NCBI GenBank assembly: GCA_033065855.1
Contig: JAVXUO010000086.1
Coordinates: 372,001-436,000 of the forward strand
Length of the DNA stretch: 64,000 nucleotides
Origin: Escallonia rubra
Taxonomy: Eukaryota > Streptophyta > Magnoliopsida > Escalloniales > Escalloniaceae
Direction: 5' to 3'
The notes under the pieces were generated by a model, which saw nothing but the letters and a program-made list of their open reading frames with translations, was not told the origin of the DNA and searched no databases. The position numbers and the translations under genes were made by a program. Shown here piece after piece: positions 12,316-25,511 of the stretch (the first letter of the stretch is position 1; each line of letters starts with the position of its first letter).

Positions 12316-12992
12316 TTAGGGTTCGTTTGACAAAATTTTTTTTTTGGTTTTTAGTTTTTAAAGAGCAGTTTTTTAAAGAGCAGCTTAATTTTTTTTTTTA
12401 TAAAAACAAGTGGGTGTTTGATAACCCCTTTTTTTTTGAGGTTTTTTTTTTTGGTGTTTGGTAACCTTTTTTATTTTGACTTTTTTTTTTTTGGTGGTTT
12501 GCGGTGGCGGTGGTGGGGTGCAGCGGTGGTGGCCGGTGGTGGTGGTGGTGGCCGGCGGCCGGAGCTGGCTGCCAGCAGTCGCCGGCGGCCGGAGGTGGCT
12601 GCCGGCAGTCGCCGGCAGTGGTCGCCGGCGGCCGGAGGTGGTCGCCGGCGGCCGGAGGTGGTGGTGGTGGCCGGCGGCCGGAGGTGGCTGCCGGCAGTCT
12701 CCGGCGGTGGTCGCCGGCGGCCGGCGGTGGTCGCCTGAGGTGGCGGCCGGCGGTGGTCGCCTGAGGTGGCTGCCGGCGGTGGGAGGGTGGTGGTGGTGGT
12801 CTAAGAAAAAAAAACCAAAAGTGAAAAAAAAAACCAGTTTCTGGAGTTTTTTTTTTCACTCTTTTTGACTCTTCAGTTTAAAAACTGGTTTTTAAACTGA
12901 AAAAAAAAATGGTTACCAAACGCTCCTTTTTTTTTCAGTTTTTAAAAACTGAAAATAAAAGAGGAAATTTTTTTTGTCAAACTAGGTCTTAA
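12316..12992. mobile_element. Small inverted-repeat element with GC-rich core, copy 1
   Basis: The ends read (T)TCGTTTGACAAAATTTT inward on the left and AGTTTGACAAAAAAAATTT inward on the right. Within them are T-runs, the phrase GGTTACCAAACG or its inverse, and a 300-bp core of GGTGGTGGCCGGCGGCCGGAGG type. Copies 2 and 3 with the same plan lie at about 13480-13973 and 45490-46050. It is nested inside the PDX1-bearing element. The superfamily is unresolved (hAT-like MITE is one option). The proline- or glycine-rich ORFs through the core are composition artefacts. Confidence 0.6.
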
Positions 12993-13479
12993 CCTAGGAA
13001 AAAAAATAAAATTTTGAAAAAGGACTTAAATGTGTAATTTGATTTGGAAAAAAATGGCTTAATTTCTATTAGAGAGACCCTAATTTAGAAATAAGATTAC
13101 ACCTTAATTTGGAGAGAGAAAGAATTAGGTTTTGAAACACTGCTATGGTATTAGGTTTGAAACCCTAATTTTGTAAATTAGGGTTTTAAAATTTTTATAC
13201 AGTGTATATGTAGATATATGGTATAAATGTAGTATTGACATTTAAAAAATACACATGGATAACATCAGCCAAAAAATACATTTTTTGGACGGAACCCTGA
13301 CGGATGGATATAGTTAATACATTTTAAAAGTTGTTGGTCACGTAATGTTACATTTTGAAACTTATTGTTCTCAACTGTAATTTCACCATAACCTCATAAA
13401 CATTGCTGTAATTATCCCCTGCTTGCTCTTTGAAAAAAAATATTTCCTAAAAAGAAAAAGAGAAAAAAAAAGCTTGTAT

Positions 13480-13973
13480 TTGGCCCCGTTTAACACTCAT
13501 TTTTTTTTCAGTTTTGAAAATTGGAAAAAAAAAAACGCGTTTGGTAACCATTTTTTCTTCTTCTCCCGTTTTTAAACTGAAGAAGAAAAAAAAACCTTCA
13601 AAAATGAGTTTTTTTTTAAGACCACCACCACCTTCCCACCGCTGGTAGCCACCTCAGGCGACCACCGCCGGCAACTGTCAGCGGCGGCTTGCCGGCAGTC
13701 GCCGGAGGTTGCCGCCAGCGACTGCCGGCAGCCACCAGCCACCGCCGGCCACCGCTACGCCCTACCACCGCCACCGCAACCCACTACAAAAGAAAAATTC
13801 AAAATAAAAACTGAGTTATCAAAAAAAAAAAAAAAAAAAAAACTCAAAATAAAACTGAGTTATTAAACATTAACTTGTTTTTGTTAAATTTTTTTTTTTA
13901 AACTTTTCTTTAAATTTTTTTTTTTAAAAACTGAAAACCAAAAAAGATTTTTTTTGTCAAACGAAGCCTTAGC
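13480..13973. mobile_element. Small inverted-repeat element with GC-rich core, copy 2
   Basis: It starts near GGCCCCGTTTAACACTC and ends near GTCAAACGAAGCCTT, with inward text TTTTTTTCAGTTTTGAAAA and the GTTTGGTAACC motif. The core is the CCGCCGGCAACTG / CCGGAGG sequence also seen in copies 1 and 3, here in the opposite orientation to copy 1. It ends about 120 bp before the RCE1 start codon and so forms part of that gene's upstream region. Confidence 0.6.
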
Positions 13974-14092
13974 CTCGCTCAAAAGTAAACCGTTGGATCC
14001 TGGCTTCGATCAATTGCAGATTCGCTCTTAACCAGACAACTAATATCTAAAAGGAGATTCGAAGTCGAAAAATCATTGAAACACCGACATCA
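13974..14092 (+). promoter_or_regulatory. RCE1 upstream region and 5' leader
   Basis: Only about 119 bp of non-transposon sequence separates the inverted-repeat element from the RCE1 ATG at 14093. No clear TATA box is visible in it. The context AACACCGACATCA before the ATG is a normal plant start context. The core promoter therefore either lies in this short stretch or inside the upstream transposon sequence; that is inference. Confidence 0.4.
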
Positions 14093-14299
14093 ATGGACGA
14101 GGACGGCGGAGTGTTAAAATCGGTGGCGGTGACGGCATGCGCCGCCATGACCCTGCTGTACGTAGCTATCCTCTACGCCCCCACGGCGATCCTCCGCCTC
14201 CCGCCGCCGTCCTCCTTCAAGAGCTTCATGATCCGACGCTTCGCCTGCGCCGCCGTCTCCTCCGCGCTCTCCGTCGTCGTCTGCGCCTTCCTCCTCCCC
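14093..14299 (+). CDS. RCE1: RCE1 exon 1 (residues 1-69)
   Basis: It begins [17 protein letters not shown] and includes [16 protein letters not shown] and [15 protein letters not shown], matching the RCE1 N-terminus. It ends ...CAFLLP at a GTACGC donor, phase 0. The open frame continues past the donor for about 70 nt, but that part has no family match. It carries the first membrane helix and the start of the second. GC content is much higher than in the later exons. Confidence 0.93.
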
Positions 14300-17200
14300 G
14301 TACGCTCTCTCCTTTGCTCACACGAAGTTACTGTTTTGGGCATTGTTTGTTCGGGCTTAACGAACTTATAGATGTTAGGGGACTGACTATATCGTTTTGT
14401 TACAATGCCGATTACTTTTCGTACTGCTCCATTGTATGGTAGACGTGTTGTTGCAAAGTTAAGAAGTTGATTTAATTTGTTTAACTACAAACATCTACAT
14501 CCCCGTAAAGAAAGTACGCCTCCGTTCCATTGAATTTTGAAAAACTTTTTGCTGCTATCTTGGTAATACTTACTACAATGGTCGCTAAATGTTTTTAATG
14601 ACTTTTTTTTGCTAATTTTCAGATAGCCTTTTTCTTTGATTTTTTTGCCAATTCTTAGTACAGTGTAAATATCGACTTCACTTGTTATTTTGACTCTAGC
14701 TTAACTTGCTACGATACTTATTTAATCTGCGTTTGCTATTTGAGTTCAATTCGATGCTTACATGGCACTAAATCTACCATATGGATTTGTGAAAAGCCAA
14801 AAGGGAAATGCACAGTAATTCTTACAAAATTAGATTGAAGTCAAAGAAATAGTTAGGAATTTTAAATTCCCCAATCTATAAAGTAAAAAATATGAAGTTT
14901 TAGCTTTGTACAAAATAACCTTATAAAACATTGAAGATAATTGGAAGAAAGGCCATAAGAATTGTCATAATTTGAATCAATTCCTTTCTTTTACTCTGGC
15001 CTCTTCCTCCCTCTCTACGTCATCGTTTTATTCGCTTTTCGTTATACTGCATAATGCTCTTTTGGATAGTTGGAGGAATGGGAAACCAAGGATTTCTTTC
15101 TCTATCTTTTGCACTGGCGTTTTCCTCCTCTTTTCATTTGCATTTTCTTTCTTTAACTAGGATTTGTAAGTCCCAAGTCCTACCATTCTTTCTTGACAGA
15201 GGATGACAGACTTATGTATGGATGGTCAAGATTGGTACTAATGCCTTTTTTTGCCTGTCTAGAAGCAATTCGTATAGGGAACTAATGTGTTATATTGAAG
15301 GTTAGACCAAGGGTTTGGTGCATTCAATTGATACCAGGAAAATTTAGTTGTCCGAAGACATTCTAGAGCCTAGAGGTGATAATTGGAAAATATGATAGCA
15401 ATGTAATGTGCAAATTGAGTATTAACACTGGGATTATCTACTAATCATATAATTCAGGATTATATTTCTCACATGTGGGGTCTTTATGTTTCGGGTGCAT
15501 GATCCTCTGGAGGCGGCTGTCAAAGCAATCGATTTGGAGTTTTCGTAACTATAGGTTTGAATAAGATTATCTTTTCTTCTCTAATCAGTTGTTCAGCTTC
15601 GTGAGTTCTTGTGGGTTTTTGGGTCCAGCATCTAAACCCAGGCCCTGTTGTTCTCTTATCTTGTTTCTTCGTCAATATATTTTCTTGCTAGGAGGTTATC
15701 AATCGACTTCATGAGTTTCAGTTGGCGGCTATGTGCTAACCTTCTGTCTTCTAGGTGCATTCCCTGTTAGCAACGTTCCCACCATTGCATCTTTTCTCAT
15801 CATACCATACTAAGTTTCATGACTGACAAAATAGTTTTAGATAGCAGCATCTTCGCAATTAAGCAATAGCATCCTTCTGTAGGTTTAACTGTACTATACA
15901 CATAGCCAAGCATTATGATATTTACTACACCTCTGTTAGACTTGTAAGTGGCTTGTGTCAAGATGTTTTTGTCTTGTGGCTTACTGTGGAAAAGCATTGG
16001 ATCAAGAAGAAAGTTACATTCCTCTCATTACTTGATTTACCATCATCTGAAACTCATTGCCCACGAGGCTGACCACACTACCCCGATATCTTCTTTAAAA
16101 AAATTTGAGTTATGATGTCTATATATCTGATGGTGTGTCCTAGATGTTTGCAAAAAGTATAAATATAGAGAGGAAAGATTTCAAATTCTCATGAATCGGA
16201 ATATAGGCGTGATGGAATATTTGTTGACTAGTTGAAACTTATGAAACAGGACAATTAGATCTAGAGAGGGAAAATTTTATGGCCCATGTCAGCAGCAATG
16301 GCTGTTATATTGATGGCTTTATGGTGGTTGGCTAGTTGTGTGCATGTATTGCTTGGTGATTGCTGATTAAGAAAAGTTACACTGAGAATCTCAACCTATG
16401 TTATGAGTTATCAAACTCTTCAGTCTTTAGCGCCACCTATATATTTTTTTTTTTATGTTCTGTGACCCTGCAGTCTCAAAGCCAATAAAGTTCTTCCTAA
16501 TATCCTCGCTTACAGTTGGTAACCTCAAAATGTACTTTGTACTTCTCACGTGTCTACTTTTGTGTGCAACCAAGTTTGAAATTGGAGAGTAAGATACAAA
16601 ATCACTTGATCGGAACTTACCAGAACGAAATATGAAGAGAGTCCAGAATATGACTTCTAATGCAAAAAGTCAAGTGCAGGAAAGACGATGTCCGGGGCTG
16701 GGCTGTTGTTCTCTTTATTCAACTGAACGACTTTGAGCTTGTCTAATTCATCGGATGAACGAGCTTTTGTGACTATAGAATTGGTAGAACGGAAAGGGGG
16801 CGGGTATGAGGATGGAAAGAACAGACACTACACTCATAAAAGATGGAAGAAGACACAGATTGGGCAGAGTAGGGAGAAGAGAACCCTAAGGATTGGGAGT
16901 TTGAGAGAAAAAGGGAAGGAACAAAACAATATACTCAGCACTCTGTATATTGATTCAAGAAAAAGAGCAGACTCCATAAAATTTTCCATATAGCAAAAAA
17001 AGGGAAAAAAAGAAAGAAACTTAATAACCTTTGTAACACTGGTGAATTTGCTACTGGGTGAGGCTTGGAAGTAGGGAATGAAGGGAAAAGTGGTCGCCTT
17101 CATTCCTAAAGTTGATGTGGATTGATCACCATCACCCATGTCATACCCACAACTGTCCCCTGAATCTCCATGACCACCAAAAACCGTCTGACCTCTATGA

Positions 17201-20200
17201 CGTCCATGGCCAAAGCTAGAACCAAGCTCGCTTGTGAATAAAAGAACATCCAGATTGAATTATTTGCCTTATGTTATTTACAGCATAATTTGACCCACAG
17301 ATTTCTTTCAACCTTGATATATCCCCTGCCAACTTTCTTTACACTGATTTCAAGCAATTTGGATGTTTGTATTCGCATAAACTGAAAATTATCTTACCTT
17401 TGGGTTGGTTAGATATTTAAGATATGAAGTAACAATTTTGCTGCTTTTGTTTTGCCTACATTGAGTTTCACTTATCTGCTTATTCTGCTTTTTTTCTTGT
17501 GCTCTAATCTCTACTGGGCACACCATGCCCATCTTTAATTATCAAAACAATGCTGATGTTTTCTTCATCTTAATTATGCTAGATAAAAAGGTGGAATGGA
17601 TCATCCTTCTTTGGTGTTTACGGCATCCGGCTGGACCATTTTGTAAGTATTCAGTCTGGTGTTACTTATCATCTATTATGGTGTTTGTTCGTATTCTTTT
17701 GGTCAGGGTGCCATTTAGGCCTGGGCTAAACAACAGGGATAGCCCTCCCCCTCCGGTAACTCCATATCCCATCCCTGGGGTAGGCGGGAATTGATCCCAG
17801 GTCCCTTGGCACGGTGCCAAGAGACTTACTAACAGAATTTTTTGAAGTGTTTCATTGGTATATAAAGCCAATTGAATGTTTTAATTTTTTCCAGTTTATA
17901 TCATCTTATTATTTTGCAGATTGAAAAGCTTTACTGATTGCTAAATTTGCCTGCTGAAATGCAATCATTTATGTAACAGTGGCAATCAGTGCTCTTTCCT
18001 CTCTCCTTGACTTCTCTAATGTACGTTGGATCCTTTTTCCTAAAGTCCTTGATTCTGCTGAGTTCGTGGAAGGAGCACCGGAATCAAGGTGGAGACTTTT
18101 TATTGAACTATATAAAAGATGGCCTGCAAAATTGTATCAGCTGGATGCTTTCGGTTGCTTCCAATGTCTCTGTATGGCGTAATTATATTGTGGTTAGTAT
18201 TCTCTTCTGATTGCTATGTTTACCTTGTTATCTTGTATGTTAATCTAGCTCTAAACCAAATAAATGCGTCTTAGTAACAGCAGAAGACCACTATCTAGTG
18301 CTTGTGCACTAAGTGTCTGGTATGAACTAGGATGGATGGGCAGACCTGCCCTTTCACATTTACACAATGTGCTTGCTCTCTGACTTAAACCCGCAATTTC
18401 ATGATAGTCTTTCCTTTTACAGTTTTGCTATTCCTTGGTTATTCTGACAACTACGTTTAGACACCAAAATTTTGTACCAGTCAATTATGCAAAAATTTGT
18501 TGACTGGTCAAATATTCAACGTCGTAGAAAGAACGGACCAAATGCTGACTTGGAGTCAAACAAAATAATGGGCTTGGACCAAAGTTGAATTGGAAGAACC
18601 AGTCCAATTAATATTATTTGGTCAACAGGCCTAGCCCAAGTGTGGTCTTGCTAATGGGCTTGGACCAAAGTTGAATTGGAAGAACCAGTCCAATTAATAT
18701 TATTTGGTCAACAGGCCTAGCCCAAGTGTGGTCTTGCTACCATAAAAGTCAAATAAGTCAACTTTGACTTAAGGAAAGAATTTTTAAATGAAATGGAAAT
18801 AAGGATCCATTTAATCAAGAAATCCTAATTGAATTAAAGGGGAACAAAATCTCTTGAAGTACAAAGTCAAACCTCAAATCATGGACTTCCCAAAATTGAG
18901 CCTACCACCTTGCCTATAAATAGAGGGCTTGAGGTAGAGAAGAGGAAGACACACATGGTTTCCATGTTCAAAGCCAAAGCTCCACCAAAACTATGTTGTC
19001 TTCCTGGTTGTGCTTCATTTGAAAAATAGTACGCACTAATTGTAGTGCCGTTCTTGAATCAAGCACTTCCAAAACACATTGAGTTCCTGCAAACAAGCTA
19101 GCGCTCTACCGGACTCTGCTACAAGCACACCACGTCTCGAGAATTACGCTTCACTTGAAGAATAATACGCACTAGTTTAGTGCCGTTCTTCAATCGAGCA
19201 TTCTCAATTACAAAGATTAATATCTCTTTGATCCTAAATATTAAAGGAGATTCTCGTTCAACCTTGGTGATTCTACAAGTCAAGAATCGCCCTCAAGGAA
19301 GAAGTCAAAGTAGCGGTTCAAGAACAAGCTTTCTCAGCCCTTGGATCGTGACTTAACGGAGATCGAATCAAAGGACTTACATTTATTTTCTGTATAAATC
19401 ACAGAGTGGTGTAACCTTTAGTTAAAAAGTTATTAAATTGAATTTTGTGCATTATTTTTTGTCTCGCAGCTTTAGACACGAAATGTGTGTACAAATTTCT
19501 GGCACGCCCGGGGGGACCACTCTGCCTCTCTTCTCTTTCTTCAAAGAAGATTCCCAAACCACCTTCAACACGTCAATGGCACCAAAGAAAGTGCAGCATG
19601 CTCAAGCCATATAAAATGCCTTGAAGAATCCTGTTGCGAGAAGTAATAGCAGCCGCACTTCTATCGGCTCCGTGACTCGAAACAGGGCCAAGGATGAAAT
19701 TGTTATCCCTAACCGAATGGGGGCACCAGTTTCTAAGCCACTGGCCAAGCCACACTTTCAGCTCAAAGAGGCCATCATTTTGGATCGTGAGAGGCGGGGT
19801 ATCAGGATCCAAAATTCTTGATTTTGTGTTAGAAGAGAGTGCTCGCCATGAAGTTTTGTGTCCTCAGCATGCTCCGAATCAAATAATTTTGCACCTACAG
19901 TTACCATGCAAGTCTTGATGACATAAGCCATGTCGGTGGAGGAACAGCTAGCCGCTATGACTTGTGCCATTGAGAAGCTAACTAAGACGGTAGTGAAAAA
20001 AGATTTCTAGATTGTGACTCTCATAAGTAGGTTGGAATTGCAATCTAATGAAGAGCCTAGCTGTGGTGAAGTCAACGAAGCTTACAAGAAGAATGACACC
20101 AATGGGCATCCTGATGCATCCATCTTCGGCCGACATGAAAATAAAGAGAGCAAGTCCATCTCCGCTGCTTCATTGTCTCTCCAGCGCTACGAGACATGAT

Positions 20201-23200
20201 AGCAGACACAATCAGGGCTGAATACGGAGGATGGTCTCATGATAATCTCATGTAGTCGAAGCCTTACACAAAGCGAATTGACAACATAAAGAAGCCGTTC
20301 AATTATTAACCACCTAAGTTTCAACGGTTCGACGGGAAGGCCAACCCAAGGCAACACGTTGCCCATTTCATTGAGACTTGCAACGACGCCGGAAAGGAAG
20401 GAGACCTCCTTGTAAAGCAGTTTGTCCGATCTCCCAAAGGGAACGCCTTCGATTGGTATATAGACTTGGAACCCGAGTCGATAGATTGTTGGGAAGAAAT
20501 GGAGCGCGAGTTTCAAAATCACTTCCACAACACCTTCCGCTCTGTGAGCATGATGGAACTCACAAACCAAGCAACAAAGAAGAGCCTGTAGAGGATTACA
20601 TCAACAGGTTGCGAGCTTTGAGTTTGAACTGTAAAGAAAGACTTCTGCCGTAGAAATGTCTATGCAAGGCATGCATTAGGGTTTGTTGTACATCCTTCAA
20701 TGTAACAAAGCCTCTACCTTTGAGGAGTTGGCGATACGAGGCCACAATATGGTGATCACCATAGCAAGTCACGGTGGAAATAACCCACCAACAGGCGACC
20801 CTCGCGAAGACACTAGAGAAGTCAAAACGCGGTGGGGTTCGAGAGCAATCACGGAAGATTCGATGGTTGTTACTGCAATTCCGTTAAAGATCCCCAACAA
20901 ATATAAAAGGGAGAAAAAAAGACAAGAAGAAAAATCAACCTCAATGGAGAGAAAGATAACAACCAAAGTTCAAAGAGTTAGAAAAAAAAAAGTCTATCCC
21001 TTCTCAGACTCGGAAGTCCTAGTGATACTAGACTTCTTACTCGAATATAAGCTTATTGATCTCCCCAAGTTAAAACGTGCAGAGGAGGCGAGGCAGGTTA
21101 ACGAGCCAAAATACTGTAAGTACCACCGGCTCATCGGTCATCGTACCGAAAAGTGCTTCACATTGAAGGAGGTGATTACGGACTTGTCTAAAAAGGGCAA
21201 AATACATCCAGATGACGAGGAAGTTGAAGAATCAAACACCGCTTCGGTCATCTTTGGGGCTGTAGTCTCTTCAACTTCTTGTCAACAACAAGAGAACGTA
21301 TCACTTAATGCTTCTGTGGTGGGGGCATAAAAATCTTGAAAGATCCCACAAAAGACTCAGCATCCCTTTGAAGCCCTTAAAGATGTAAAAAGGTCAAGCC
21401 TTCAGATGGGATGCATTAACATCATATTTAAGATTAAGCTCTAAAGCCCTTGGGTATATAAAAAAAAGAATAAAAAAATATTAAAAATAAATAAATAACA
21501 AATAGCGAAAAAATTAAAGTCAAGTTGCCTTCAATCGATCAAGCTTCAAGCCCGGATTCGAAGTTCAAAGTTGTATCATCTGGTTGGAGATCAAGCTCTA
21601 AAGCCCCTCAACTAGTTGGAAGTCGACTTCATCCGATCAAGCTTCAAGCCCAGATATGAAGGTCAAAGTTGCATCATCTGGTTAGAGATCAAGCTCTCAA
21701 GCCCTTCAACCAGCTGCGAGTCACCCTCATCAGGTCAAGCTTCAAGCCCGGATTTGAAGGTCAAAGTCGCATCGTCTCGTTGGAGATCGAGCTCTAAAGC
21801 CCTTTTACTAGCTACAAGTCGTCTTCATGCGGTCAAGCTTCAAGCCTAGATTCAGAGGTCTAAATTATATCGTCCGGTTGGAGATCAAGCTTTGAAGCCC
21901 CTCAACTAGCTGCAGGTCGTTTAATCTGATCAAGCTTTAAGCCCATATTCGAAGGTCAAAATCGTATTGCCTGGTTGGAGATCAAGCTCTGAAGCCCTTT
22001 AACTAGCTGGAAGTCGTCTTCATTCGATCAAGCTTGATGTCCGAAGTGAAGACCGAAATCAAAGATCACAACTCCTCGGCACGAACCCGCATAAACTGCA
22101 AGATCAAAGCTCCTACCAGCGCTCCTTTGCATGAGCTTAAATTGCACAATCAATGCTCCTCGGCACGAACCGAAACTGCACGGTGAGCGCTCCTCTGCAC
22201 GAGCTTAAACTGCACAATCAACGCTCCTCGGCACGAGCTAAACTGCACAGTCAACGCTCCTCAGCACAAGCCTAAACTACAAAGTCAAAGCTCCTTAGCA
22301 CGAGCCTAAACCACGAGCAATGCTCCCCTTAAATTGTGCAATTAATGCTCCTCGGCCCAAGCTTAAATTGCACAATCAATGCTCCTCAGCACGAGCTGAA
22401 ACTGCACAGTCAACGCTCCTTAGCACGAGCCTAAACTGCACGAGCAATCTCCCCAGCATGAGCTAAAACTGCACAATCAATGCTCCTCGGCACGAGCCTA
22501 AATGCACGATCGACGCTCCTTTGCACGAGCTTAAACTGCACAATCAACGCTCCTCGGCACGAGCTTAAACTGCACAGTCAACGCTCCTTAGCATGATCCT
22601 AAACTGCACGAGAAATGCTCCGCAACACGAGCTTAAACTGCAATACCAATGCTCTTGGTCGCATGAGCTAAAACTGTGAACAGCCCAACTATAAAAAAAT
22701 AAAAATAAAAAATGAAACTGGCAGTCTGTGATATGCAAATCATGTTGAGCGGATCTTCAAAGCAATTGGATAAGTTTTGCCGCAATTGTGTCCATGATGC
22801 AGGTCAACAGAGGACTTGCAGGAAGGAAAGTTCACGTGCAAGACATGTCAAGCACACTTCTGGAGCCCGTCAGATAAGTCATGCTTCGATCGTGTCCAAA
22901 AAATGCTAGTCAACAGAGGACTCACATAAGAGAAAAAGTCCATGTGTGAGACATGTCGAGCACATATCTCGGAGCCAGTCAAATGAGTTTTGGTGCGGTC
23001 ATGCTTATAAATGCAGTTCAACAGAGGACTCGCAGAGGAGGGGAAGTCCACGTGTGAGACATGTCGAGTGCAATTCTAAGGCCAGTCAGAGGAGCCTTAC
23101 TGCTGTCACATCCATTAGGTCGACAAATTACTCACCTTATATTATAGCAACATCAAGAAATCTAAAATCATAGAGTTAGTAATCATTCAGTAAAACGAAA

Positions 23201-25462
23201 TAGAGGTACAAAACATTAGTACAAAACCTCACGATAAAGAATTCCATCCCAACATCAGCTCAAACGATATGCTGCGGTCAGCGTACAAGCCTGCCTGACT
23301 AGGGCCCGAAACCCTTCCTACACCCGGGATAAATAATTTTGTGGAAGCAAGGACGAACCACAACCTACAGTACTGTGCATCAACGTACAAGCCCCGTTGA
23401 TCAGGGCCTGAAATCCAACTATAACCCGTTGGATATGGGGCACAAGAATGGAATAAACGAAAACCACCTTTTGGTTCATCGTAAATACAATCACTCATCA
23501 ATTGATGGTCGAACCATCCTCACACCCCTTTCGATTGTTTTCAAGTTGTTCAATATTCACAATAACGCCAAATTCCAAACATCTCACTTGCATTAACCAT
23601 TTCAAGTGAGTTCCATTAAAATTTCTAAGAAAAATATCATTTACATGCTGGTCCAGTTTTTAATGAGAAATAAACCACTAAAAGTTTTCTGGCAAATCAA
23701 GGCAGAGCAGCTAAACGTAATTAAAACAATCAATGCTGATAAACATCACTTTTTAATAGAAGATAAACATATACGTTATATATAAAAACACTAGTTGAAT
23801 CAAAGGGGTCACTTACATGATGTACGCATTTCCCCACACCAAAATCTCCAGAGCGACGATCATGCTGCTGCATCTGGCTCAAAGAATCGTCAACGCCATT
23901 CTTTTCCTCTCTATATCCCTATACGTGCTTTAACCCGAAAGCGTCGTCGGTCAACACCATATCCCTTTTAGAAATCTCTTCAACAATTCAAACGCCGCAT
24001 TCATAGTCCAACCTTTACACACCCACAACTCACCTGTTTTGATAACCCATAAAGTATTGTATTCCCCGAAATAATGTCTCCTCTCAATCACTGTAAACAT
24101 TCTCTTGGCCTCATTCACACCCAGCCAACTCCATTTCGAGTGACTATTGATTCACGAATTTGGGTATAATGAATTATATCAAGAAAACTATATTTCTCGT
24201 TTCTTAAGCATGAAGCCTTGAACCCACCAGTAATGCCAAGCACCCATTCACATTTCCGCCTTCCTGCTGACTACAAACACGCTGTTTACATTAACACATT
24301 GTATACACACACACACACACATATAAACGATTACAACACACTATTTGCCCGCGCGCAAGCACACACACTGTAACACAAACATGCACTGTATTCACACAAC
24401 ACTTTGCGCGCGCGCACACACACACGCAGACATGTACTGCCATACGTACACACATTAACCATGTACATACCACCCTGTATATATGCACACTTTATACGCG
24501 CACGACAGACTGCACGTTGCACAGACTCACACATACAAACATGCACACCCACACACCGCCAAAGCACACTGTCACGCACGCACTGTACCCCCATATGCAC
24601 AGTGTACACAACCATTATACACATACACCCACTACTACACCTCCTCTACACACTGTTTGTATAACCATATACACTCCACCTGCACATACTTACCCACACC
24701 TCTAAACGTACACAATCGCACTCATGCAAAATGCAAAATACACCTACACAACAATGCCCCACAAGCACCCCTGTTACACACTATCGTCCAACAACAACCA
24801 CACAACACGTATGCACAACAAACACATAGCACCATCATTAAACCACAATTGGAACCACACCAATATCATAATTGTACCACTGAATCCCGTTTCATAGTCA
24901 ATACCACCGAAACGCCACACAATGGCTGCTGGCTTCTACAACCAACCTGCTATTACAAGTGTTGCCTTCTAACAATTCACAACCAGTCCACCACCATTTT
25001 TGCTACTGTTCTACACTCAAAAATCAACTCTAAAGAACACCCCAAATGACACACACAACATGTTGCACACTGTTACACACATAGTGCCCACCCGCTGCTC
25101 AATATACTCACACATATCCACTGCATACGTTCACAAAAACATACCATTGCACAACTCCACCAACCTCCAATCCAATCCAGTACGCACGCGTTACACCACC
25201 ACCAACTACCACCATGAAACCCACTAGAGCAGTGGCTCAAACCGCGCCAAACTCCCACAAACTCAGAAATTTGATAATGGTAAGTAAAGATCTCTCTCTC
25301 TCTCTCTCTCTCGTTTTCTCTCAGTTTCCTGTCCATTGTTTCTCTCTCCCCTGTTTTCTTTTTCTTTTTCCTTTTTTTTTCTTTCTTTTTTTTTGACTCT
25401 TTTATCTTAATTTACCTATACATATACATACATATACATATATATGTATATGTATGTGTGTA

Positions 25463-25511
<49 letters not shown>

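Larger units (their letters stand above)
11354..13418. mobile_element. Pack-MULE-like element carrying a PDX1 fragment
   Basis: The left end begins GGGATAATTATTAATTACAG and the right end is its imperfect inverse, so that both ends read GGGATAATTA...TTAGGGTGAAATTACAG inward. Two further elements in the window (48351-50350, 62071-63443) have the same type of termini, and one of them has an exact 9-bp target duplication, which is diagnostic of Mutator-like elements. Here no clean duplication is visible (CTCTTTTTA on the left, CTGCTTGCT on the right), so the copy is old or a border is off. It contains a host-gene fragment and a nested inverted-repeat element, and has no transposase. Confidence 0.7.

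Noticed and set aside
12398-12868. Long Pro-rich and Gly/Trp-rich ORFs on both strands
   Set aside because: They read through the GC-rich core of an inverted-repeat element in all frames; composition artefact, no start context or family.
14300-14371. Continuation of the RCE1 exon 1 frame to a stop at 14371
   Set aside because: Family similarity ends at the GTACGC donor, and the matching next segment is found at 17583 after an AG.
17525-17794. 89-codon ORF overlapping RCE1 exon 2
   Set aside because: It uses another frame; the RCE1 frame [16 protein letters not shown] is the one that matches the family.
21520-23130. CRISPR-like array
   Set aside because: The repeats are contiguous without unique spacers, the units differ in length from block to block, and the DNA is a plant nuclear intron.
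24483-25049. 188-codon Thr/His-rich ORF
   Set aside because: It follows from the C/A-rich low-complexity region; no domain and no conserved start.
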